From contig NZ_AP023087.1 of the NCBI RefSeq assembly GCF_045862395.1, positions 2,666,001-2,730,000 of the forward strand: DNA of 64,000 bases. Reading direction: 5' to 3'. The position numbers and the translations under genes are program-made. Positions 55,151-64,000 of this stretch are shown one piece after another. How positions within the stretch are numbered: position 1 is the stretch's first letter; every line of letters begins with the position of its first letter. This DNA comes from Marinicellulosiphila megalodicopiae (lineage in GTDB: Bacteria; Pseudomonadota; Gammaproteobacteria; Pseudomonadales; Natronospirillaceae). The notes under the pieces are model-generated. The model was not told the origin of the DNA. It ran no database searches and saw nothing but the letters and a program-made list of their open reading frames with translations.

Positions 55151-55402
55151 GTAATTTCAACTTATAAATCATTAAAGGAGGTGTTTATGAACGATCATTT
55201 AACTCAATAACACCTCAATAATGACCTCCTTGTTGAATATTATGCTGCCCGCAAGTAACCTAGAAGTAGTTAAAGTGGTTAAAAGCAGCTTAATTGTGCA
55301 GACAGGATAATCTCATGAATATTAAAAAGTAGAACCACCTTTGCATGAATGCCCTAAGAAGGGCAATGCAAAAGCACAATGGGGATCGCAACCTGAAATT
55401 AC
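55151..55402 (+). ncRNA. Candidate structured RNA or decayed intron remnant
   Basis: This interval is unusually rich in exact pairings. GTAATTTCA (55151-55159) pairs with TGAAATTAC (55394-55402). AAGGAGGT (55175-55182) pairs with ACCTCCTT (55224-55231), or alternatively GAGGTGTT (55179-55186) pairs with AACACCTC (55209-55216). GCTGC/GCAGC (55244/55285), ATTGTGC/GCACAAT (55293/55374), TTTGCAT/ATGCAAA (55340/55366) and GCCC/GGGC (55351/55361) follow; GTGGTT/AACCAC (55275/55333) would make a pseudoknot. A perfect Shine-Dalgarno precedes a 7-residue ORF (55188-55211), and two other short ORFs follow. I recognise no known RNA family. A decayed reverse-transcriptase/group II fragment is the main alternative. 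Confidence 0.35.
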
Positions 55403-55439
55403 GGATTAAGATGTATAGCTACGATTAATTAAACGTACA

Positions 55440-56282
55440 TCAGTATAATAATGTGTACAGTTTTCTTTGAAATTTTGCTGCGGTTTTGGCATCAGAATTT
55501 TTAATTACATCCAAATACAATACCCTAATTTGGGTTTCTTGCTTATTTGACTGCATAAATTGATATAAAACTGTGAGTGCTTCTTCTTGCCTTCCTACTT
55601 CAGCTAATTTCGCTGCATAGGTTTTTAAAGTTTCTATATTTTCAATATCTGATTCATATGTTTGTTTTAAAGCTTCTAATTCCGGACTGTCTATGGTTTG
55701 GAGTTTGACTTCTAACAATGCCTTTAATTTTGTAAAGCGCTCATCTTGCTCAACATAGGGTACTTGATTCAATATTGCTTGCGCCTCAACTACTTTAGTT
55801 GTTTCTAACATACAATGTACCACATGCATTTTAATATCGTTACGTTGATTGCTTTGCTCTAATGCAGGAAGTAGAAGGGCTAAGGCCTGCTCAAACTGAG
55901 TTTGTTCAATGAGTTCAAGCGCTTGGGCTAAAGCAATATCCCAAGGCTTTGGTAAATGTTTATCAATAAAAAGTGCAACCTTTTCGGCAGGAGCAATTTC
56001 TGCAAACCCATCAATTGGTTGCCCATCTTTCACCAAAACAACGGTAGGTAAACTTTTTACATTAAATTGTTGTGCTAAATTTGGAAATTGATCACAATCA
56101 ATTTTACTAAAAATCAATTTATCTTGATACTTAACCGCTACTTGCTCAACTGTTGCTAATTGGTCGACACTTTCCTCAAATGAAGGTGCCCAAAACACAA
56201 CAAGTACTGGATATTGTTTGGAATGTTCCAAAAATAGTTGTTCGAAATTCTCTAAGCTAACTTCTTGACAAATGCCACTCAT
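55440..56282 (-). CDS. cnoX: CnoX-like thioredoxin-fold/TPR chaperedoxin
   Basis: The 280-residue protein has a thioredoxin fold (VLVVFWAPSFEES; NVKSLPTVVLVKDGQPIDGF) followed by TPR-like helices, as in YbbN/CnoX. Both active-site cysteines are missing: the WCxxC place reads WAPSFEE. It can therefore act as a holdase but not as a thiol oxidoreductase by that site. CnoX protects proteins from oxidation by hypochlorite and hands them to GroEL. Confidence 0.88.
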   Translation of the reverse strand: MSGICQEVSLENFEQLFLEHSKQYPVLVVFWAPSFEESVDQLATVEQVAVKYQDKLIFSKIDCDQFPNLAQQFNVKSLPTVVLVKDGQPIDGFAEIAPAEKVALFIDKHLPKPWDIALAQALELIEQTQFEQALALLLPALEQSNQRNDIKMHVVHCMLETTKVVEAQAILNQVPYVEQDERFTKLKALLEVKLQTIDSPELEALKQTYESDIENIETLKTYAAKLAEVGRQEEALTVLYQFMQSNKQETQIRVLYLDVIKNSDAKTAAKFQRKLYTLLY

Positions 56283-56390
56283 ATTTGACCTTTTATTTGT
56301 TATGTAACTTTTTTAGCTTAATTAAGGTTGAACATTGCAAGGGTTATGCGCTCATAGGTAGAATATGAGTTTTTATACATTGGATTATTT

Positions 56391-59234
<2,844 letters not shown>

Positions 59235-59237
59235 CAT

Positions 59238-60818
59238 ATGACTAAACTAATAAGGATATTTTTTCCCCTAAAGTATTTAATATTATTAAGCACTTTAGGG
59301 GCATTAAATAGTTGTTCAAATTTCGCTATCAATCCCCCACCCACTCAAACCACCACCCATGTTACCTATGATTTATTTAACACGATTAAAAATGAAGAGC
59401 TGCCGGCACATCAAAAACCTGCCAGTGATTTTACATTTAATGAAACTAATTTAGACACTAAATTAGATCAGTGGAAATTATGGCTAGCGACCAACTGCAA
59501 CAACATTAAAACAAACTGGCAAGCTTGCCTACAAAGTACGATTATAATCAAACAATTAAACACCAACAATTTAAACGAATTACTTGCACCCGAACATGAT
59601 ACTTTTAAAGATGTATTTTTAGCTTTGTATTTTCAAAATCAAGCTGAGTTACTATTAAACCAATACAGTGACCGCAAGCATAAAATTCAAGCAGCGCATC
59701 TATTTATTAAGGCCAAAACACTTTTAGAGTCCAATAAAACACCTAACATTCAAGAGTTTCAAAATTACTTAATTCATTTAATTGAGCTTCAACTTTCAAT
59801 TATGGTGCACGAAGATAGTTTTTTGGGCGTAATCATTGCTCCGCCTGCACTTATCCAAAACAACAACTATGATTTAAATTTTGCAATTTTAAACTGGAGC
59901 GCTCAAGCTTTATTACGAAATAGTCGAGCACTAAAAAAGATTAGAAAAAAATCAAAAATACTATCTAAGAATGCTTGTTTAATCTCTTTAGAAACAGCCA
60001 TTAAATATGAACATAAATTAAATAAAAAATGGGCTACGATTTACATTATAAAATTTGAAAACGCATTAAACTCCATACATAGTCAATGTAACCAATTTAA
60101 ATATAACAATTATTTCTTTGACTTGGTTTTATTATCATTCAATCAATCTAACTGGAACCAAAATAACCCATTTGAATTTAGCCAAACAAAATCTCATGCT
60201 GTTGTGACTCAAAAATCAATCCTTAACAAAAGTGACTCATTGGATTTTGCATTAATCGACTCATATTTATCTGAAAACCCATTAGATGCATTAATGTATA
60301 TTCACATTGCATCCTTAAAAAAACCTAACGAGTTAAAATCAAATGATCCTTGTTTTAAATTAAATCCAAGCAACATCGATTGTTATATTTTTTTAAATAA
60401 CTACCAACCCATTAAACAACTTAAAAATCGTGATTTTATAATCAATCAATTAGTTTATGTTTTTCCCTATGAATTATTACTGCATCAATTAACAACTCGA
60501 TTAAGTCATTATAGAGAACAATTAGGCATTCAATTCGATGAACGATTGATTATGGAAACGATATTTCAAAAGCAATTTACAATAGCATTACAACAATCTA
60601 ACTTTAGCAATTATCAATTAAAATTATTGTACGCATATTACGCAATATTTAATTTAAGTGATTCATTTTTAAGTGATAGCGACAAATCAACCATTACTGA
60701 TTTCTTTTTCACTCAAAAAGGTTACCAACTAAAATGGGAATTAACAGTAATTGTCCAGGATATACTTACAGGTATTCAACGACAGTATTTTCAAGTAGAC
60801 ACAAAAAAGCCCGAGTAA
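59238..60818 (+). CDS. Outer-membrane lipoprotein, unknown function
   Basis: The 526-residue protein has a lipoprotein signal with LNSC (Cys26), and no recognisable domain. It is Asn-, Leu- and Gln-rich and largely helical. Some residues form Cys pairs (NCNNIKTNWQAC). It starts 3 nt after the M16-like gene, so the two are surely coexpressed and may form an inner/outer membrane pair. Confidence 0.7.
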   Translation: MTKLIRIFFPLKYLILLSTLGALNSCSNFAINPPPTQTTTHVTYDLFNTIKNEELPAHQKPASDFTFNETNLDTKLDQWKLWLATNCNNIKTNWQACLQSTIIIKQLNTNNLNELLAPEHDTFKDVFLALYFQNQAELLLNQYSDRKHKIQAAHLFIKAKTLLESNKTPNIQEFQNYLIHLIELQLSIMVHEDSFLGVIIAPPALIQNNNYDLNFAILNWSAQALLRNSRALKKIRKKSKILSKNACLISLETAIKYEHKLNKKWATIYIIKFENALNSIHSQCNQFKYNNYFFDLVLLSFNQSNWNQNNPFEFSQTKSHAVVTQKSILNKSDSLDFALIDSYLSENPLDALMYIHIASLKKPNELKSNDPCFKLNPSNIDCYIFLNNYQPIKQLKNRDFIINQLVYVFPYELLLHQLTTRLSHYREQLGIQFDERLIMETIFQKQFTIALQQSNFSNYQLKLLYAYYAIFNLSDSFLSDSDKSTITDFFFTQKGYQLKWELTVIVQDILTGIQRQYFQVDTKKPE

Positions 60819-60828
60819 TATACCGGGC
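60809..60828. terminator. Weak convergent terminator
   Basis: GCCCG and CGGGC around AGTAATATAC, preceded by an A-run and followed by CATTTT, between convergent genes. Stem is only 5 bp. Confidence 0.4.
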
Positions 60829-60857
60829 CATTTTCAAACTATTTTCGACATTATTTT

Positions 60858-61535
60858 TTAATTTAAATTAAACTCAACTTGAACTTGCACTTTAACCTGC
60901 ACTGATTCATAACCTGGTTGAGCTTGTGAGTCAGATTCTACAGACATCATTCTAGCTTGCATAAACGGCATAACTTGGCTATTGATTTCAACTATGCTAA
61001 TTGCAGATCCTAAGTTTTGTTGGTAGGTTTTTGCCATTATCTGCGCTTTGTGTTTTGCTTTTTGTAATGCCAACACTAATTGATTATCTTCTTGTGCTTG
61101 CTGATTTACAATTTTAAATTTTGTATTATTAAGTGTCACGTCATCATAAGTAGCAATTTGATCATAAATTTTTTGTAAATTTCCAAGTTTATTCACATCA
61201 ATCGTCAAATCCATCGATGCAAATTGACCATTTAATACTCGTTTTCCATTTATATAACTGAATTCATCACCCTGTTTAATATTCGATTGTTCAATGTCAT
61301 TTATTGAAACACCCAATTGGCGTAAAGCAATGGTTAATCGATCAAATGTACGACTGACATTATCTCGCGCAAAGTTTGTACGTTTTTCAACAGCACGTAC
61401 TTGTAAAGAAAGTGTGGCGGTATCCGGAACAATTTCAGCTTCTGAAGAAGCTGTGACAGTGATCGATCCTGCAAAAAGTGGGAACGCTATAAAAGAAGTG
61501 ACTGCGACGAAACATATTTGAGTGAGCATTTTCAT
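60858..61535 (-). CDS. SIMPL-domain (DUF541, YggE-like) periplasmic protein
   Basis: The 225-residue protein has a signal peptide (cleavage near LFAGSI) and one SIMPL domain: ITVTASSEAEIVPDTATL, IEQSNIKQGDEFSY, ALQKAKHKAQIMAKTY. The family is tied to oxidative-stress defence in YggE but the mechanism is unknown. It is monocistronic by context. Confidence 0.88.
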   Translation of the reverse strand: MKMLTQICFVAVTSFIAFPLFAGSITVTASSEAEIVPDTATLSLQVRAVEKRTNFARDNVSRTFDRLTIALRQLGVSINDIEQSNIKQGDEFSYINGKRVLNGQFASMDLTIDVNKLGNLQKIYDQIATYDDVTLNNTKFKIVNQQAQEDNQLVLALQKAKHKAQIMAKTYQQNLGSAISIVEINSQVMPFMQARMMSVESDSQAQPGYESVQVKVQVQVEFNLN

Positions 61536-61646
61536 AATTTTTATTACCTTTCTTGTAGTAGTTTTTTTATTATCAATTCAATCTTTATTGGAATGAGTAT
61601 TGTGCATATTTTATCTGAACAGACTATTAATACATTCTCATTATTA

Positions 61647-62297
61647 TTAAATTAAACCGCCGTCAATTGCTTTAAGCACGGCTCTGGTTCGATCTCGCAC
61701 CCCCAGTTTAGCCAAAATACTAGAAACATGATTCTTAATTGTGCCTTCAGATTTAAATATTGCGTTGGAAATCTCTTTATTGGAAAAACCTCCTGCCATT
61801 AATCTTAAAATTTCAATCTCTCGCTGGCTGAGTGTCTCGCTCATTTCAAATGGGGCTTTAGGTGCCTGTCCTTGAAATTCATGATACCCTTTTACCACTC
61901 GTTCAGTCATGGTTGGTTGTATCAAAGTACCGCCAGAGGCAACGGTTCTGACCGCTTCAGTTAAAGATTCTAAAGATACATCCTTTAGTAAAAAGCCTTT
62001 TGCACCCGCTTGAATAGCAGATAAAAACAATTCACTATCATCAAATGTGGTTAAAATGATGACGGGTATTTTTATGGCCATTTGGCGCATCTTTATTAAT
62101 GTGTCTATTCCGTTTAAAACAGGCATTCTGATATCCAATAAAATAATATCAGGCTGACATTCACTCAATTTTTGAATGCCAGCTTCCCCATCACCAGCCT
62201 CAGCGATTACTTTTATATCCTCACTTAACTCTAATAAGTTCTTAATACCACTTCGTACTAATGTTTGATCATCTATTAATAAAACGTTTATGTTCAT
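61647..62297 (-). CDS. NarL/LuxR-family response regulator
   Basis: The 216-residue protein has a receiver domain with acidic pocket LLIDDQ, phospho-acceptor Asp55 in LLDIRMP, conserved Thr and Lys (TTFDD, KGFLLKD), and a LuxR-type helix-turn-helix (LSQREIEILRLMAGGFSNKE). It pairs with the sensor kinase whose stop overlaps its start by 4 nt. Confidence 0.92.
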   Translation of the reverse strand: MNINVLLIDDQTLVRSGIKNLLELSEDIKVIAEAGDGEAGIQKLSECQPDIILLDIRMPVLNGIDTLIKMRQMAIKIPVIILTTFDDSELFLSAIQAGAKGFLLKDVSLESLTEAVRTVASGGTLIQPTMTERVVKGYHEFQGQAPKAPFEMSETLSQREIEILRLMAGGFSNKEISNAIFKSEGTIKNHVSSILAKLGVRDRTRAVLKAIDGGLI

Positions 62298-63469
62298 AAT
62301 GTTTCACTGCCTTCGTGTGGAATATTCACTGCCACTTTAAAACCATGTTTAAAATCAATTATCAATTGACCGCCTAATCTTTCTATTCGTTCTCGCATGC
62401 CAGTTATGCCATTTCCTTCAGCAAACGTTTTATTCATATTTCTTAGTGCCTGACCGCCATTATCATGAATATTGACATTGATCGCGTCCCCTACCTGCTG
62501 GACATCAATTTTTACAGTTGTTGCAGAAGAATGCTTTAAACTGTTTGTTAACGATTCTTGAATCACACGCACAATTGCTTCTGCAATGGCAGCATTTGAT
62601 AATCTAAAAGAGGAATTAATATTAAACTCAATCTGTAATCGAGGAATTTTTTTAATGATATCTTCAATGGTTGCTTTTAAATTGATAATGGAATCTTTTC
62701 TGATATCTTGCACCGTTTCACGCACATCCGATAATAATAATTTTGCTAAATCATGTGACGCTTTAACTTTCTCTTGAGTCTTGCCTTCGGTGGTATGGGT
62801 TAAAAATTGCAGATTTAAAATTAATGCAGTCAAATGATGGCCCAATAAATCATGTAATTCTCTTGATATTCTTAAGCGCTCACCTTGTTTTACGGAATCA
62901 TTTAATAAATTATGGGTAAGGATCAGTTCTTCATTTAATAAACTGATCTTATCTTTGGCTTGTTTGTCTCGATGAACCTTACTAGCCATAGCGTACACAA
63001 AAAAGTTGATCCCTATAAATAACAGATAACGCATCATTGGAGAAAACTCACCTGAATGCACCCCCGCTTTTTCTAAAACAAATAAACTGACAATTGCCAT
63101 GACTAATGTAGAGAAGAAACCAACAATCGGATTCACTTTAAACGGCAACTGTGCCACCACTAACAAAAGCAACAACCCAACAAATCCTTCTGCCACTACC
63201 CAAAACAAAAGCAGTACAAATACAAACTGAGCATCAATTGCAATCAATCGTTTAAACCGATCGTAATGGTGGTACTTTTCATCACGAATTGAAAAATAAA
63301 AAGTCACAATAAAGCCAAGCATTAATAAAATTGCTATAACCACTTCAGGTGATGAATTGCCAAAATGCACCGACTGATTTTTGACAATTAGAAAACACAT
63401 AATCATCCAAGCAATATAACCTGATAAATTTTCAAGATAGACACCTAAGTCTTTTTCACACACCCGCAT
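62294..63469 (-). CDS. HisKA_3-type sensor histidine kinase
   Basis: The ~391-residue protein has five to six N-terminal membrane helices without a large periplasmic domain, then a HisKA_3 helix with the phospho-acceptor His in RISRELHDLLGHHLTAL, and an HATPase_c domain (IQESLTNSLKHSSATTV; HDNGQ; GNGITGMRERIERLGG). ATG at 63469 has GGGGA nearby; a GTG at 63481 would add four residues. DesK/LiaS-like layout, often sensing membrane or stress. It is divergent from an RND membrane-fusion gene. Confidence 0.9.
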   Translation of the reverse strand: MRVCEKDLGVYLENLSGYIAWMIMCFLIVKNQSVHFGNSSPEVVIAILLMLGFIVTFYFSIRDEKYHHYDRFKRLIAIDAQFVFVLLLFWVVAEGFVGLLLLLVVAQLPFKVNPIVGFFSTLVMAIVSLFVLEKAGVHSGEFSPMMRYLLFIGINFFVYAMASKVHRDKQAKDKISLLNEELILTHNLLNDSVKQGERLRISRELHDLLGHHLTALILNLQFLTHTTEGKTQEKVKASHDLAKLLLSDVRETVQDIRKDSIINLKATIEDIIKKIPRLQIEFNINSSFRLSNAAIAEAIVRVIQESLTNSLKHSSATTVKIDVQQVGDAINVNIHDNGGQALRNMNKTFAEGNGITGMRERIERLGGQLIIDFKHGFKVAVNIPHEGSETL

Positions 63470-63481
63470 TTTTGTCCCCAC

Positions 63482-63799
63482 TTAATATTAATACCGATAT
63501 TACGCAATGGCTTTTAGTATAACAGTGTACATCGTCATAAACCCCAATTCTAAGCACAGGATTTTACATTTAACACCTATCCTATATTTCACAATAACTT
63601 ATCGCCGAAGCTGACTAATTCCCGTGTTTTTAGCAAGAAATTGACTAATGGCACTAACGATTAGTTTCAATATAAGCAAAATGCGCTACTTTTAAATAAT
63701 TAGAAAAAATGAAACTTTATTATTGTCTTGGCAATTGAATTATTCACAATTCTTTTTATTCAACTTATTAATCTCAACTCTTACTTTTGGAATTTGATC
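63482..63799. other. Divergent intergenic region
   Basis: A 318-bp gap between the kinase gene and the membrane-fusion protein gene. It should hold both promoters; I could not fix their boxes, and saw no clear dyad or RNA. Confidence 0.4.
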
Positions 63800-64000
63800 A
63801 TGCAAATTAAACTCGGGCATTACATTGCGGCTTCTATCATTATTGTCGTTGCTTTTTATATCTTAACTGGAAGCAATATTGAAAAAAGTCAGGATGAATC
63901 ATTGGCTGATATTTCGGACATTTCAGCTTTGACAAATGTTCAAGTAGTAAAATCAAAAGCATCAAACATTTCAAAAATCATTCAAGCAACAGGTGAAACC
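63800..64000 (+). CDS. RND efflux membrane-fusion protein, N terminus (partial)
   Basis: Sixty-seven codons are open to the window end. The product starts MQIKLGHYIAASIII, has one membrane helix (about 7-24), then a charged linker and VQVVKSKASNISKIIQATGET, the first beta strand of HlyD/RND periplasmic adaptor proteins. It runs divergent from the two-component system, which may regulate it. The rest lies outside the window, so the call is provisional. Confidence 0.65.
   Translation, partial: MQIKLGHYIAASIIIVVAFYILTGSNIEKSQDESLADISDISALTNVQVVKSKASNISKIIQATGET

Noticed and set aside
55175..55231. Ribosome-site hairpin as a known riboswitch class
   Set aside because: None of the conserved cores of cobalamin, c-di-GMP, lysine, TPP or FMN riboswitches could be read, and no regulated gene follows on the plus strand within reach.
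55221..55428. Two short frames (29 and 27 residues) within the stem-rich region as genes
   Set aside because: No ribosome sites in front of either, they are in different frames, and stops interrupt every longer reading. A faint likeness to a reverse-transcriptase N terminus is too weak to call.

Overview
This window looks like chromosomal DNA of an AT-rich, Gram-negative, polarly flagellated gammaproteobacterium, probably marine or aquatic and able to use plant or algal polysaccharides. The evidence is the gene set and order: rph-pyrE, lptM-lysA-dapF-DUF484, lptF/lptG, ihfA followed by a MerR gene, cysB, nfuA, DegS-like protease, malate:quinone oxidoreductase, and a fliL-M-N-O-P-Q-R-flhB operon with a sigma-54 promoter. 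I cannot fix the genus from the sequence alone. No prophage, insertion sequence with transposase, or CRISPR array was seen.

Layout. 1-5443 holds tRNA-Ser, RNase PH, pyrE, an envelope protein, and the lysine/meso-DAP genes with a tiny lptM in front. 5444-6890 is an accessory patch: a decayed gene interrupted by an orphan AHH-type nuclease toxin fragment with a putative immunity gene, bounded by 14-bp direct repeats; xerC, which often follows DUF484, is absent here. 7012-9419 has a K+ channel, DUF1415 and HU. 9830-14632 is a tight four-gene operon: a carnosine-N-methyltransferase-like (N2227) protein with zinc ribbon, an ABC exporter pair, and a GH20 hexosaminidase, behind a perfect palindrome. 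14725-26359 carries YjdM, PgsA, LptG/LptF, PepA, NfuA, a large PKD-CBM10-GH5-GH10 lipoprotein, and divergent cysB/sulfite exporter. 26418-32698 is an AddAB-type helicase-nuclease pair. 32757-36044 has a two-gene small membrane unit, an Asn-Pro-Asn tRNA cluster, tapT, ndk and a beta-barrel protein.

36271-41225 is a sugar-use operon (di-heme peroxidase, membrane-anchored GH3, two ABC permeases). 41402-43015 has an HxlR regulator and a chemoreceptor fused to rhodanese. 43044-49121 is mostly housekeeping. 49130-54719 is the flagellar export/switch operon. 55151-55402 is an unexplained stem-rich interval. 55440-60818 has CnoX and a two-gene envelope unit whose first product is a catalytically dead pitrilysin-like (M16) protein with 25 consecutive asparagines between its halves. 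The window ends with a SIMPL protein, a NarL-type two-component system and, divergent from it, the start of an RND membrane-fusion protein.

The items most worth a second look are the degenerate M16 protein with the AAC microsatellite, the chemoreceptor-rhodanese fusion, the stem-rich candidate RNA at 55151-55402, the toxin/immunity cassette with its 14-bp repeats, and the N2227-ABC-GH20 operon. All functions are inferred from sequence motifs read by eye; no database search was possible.
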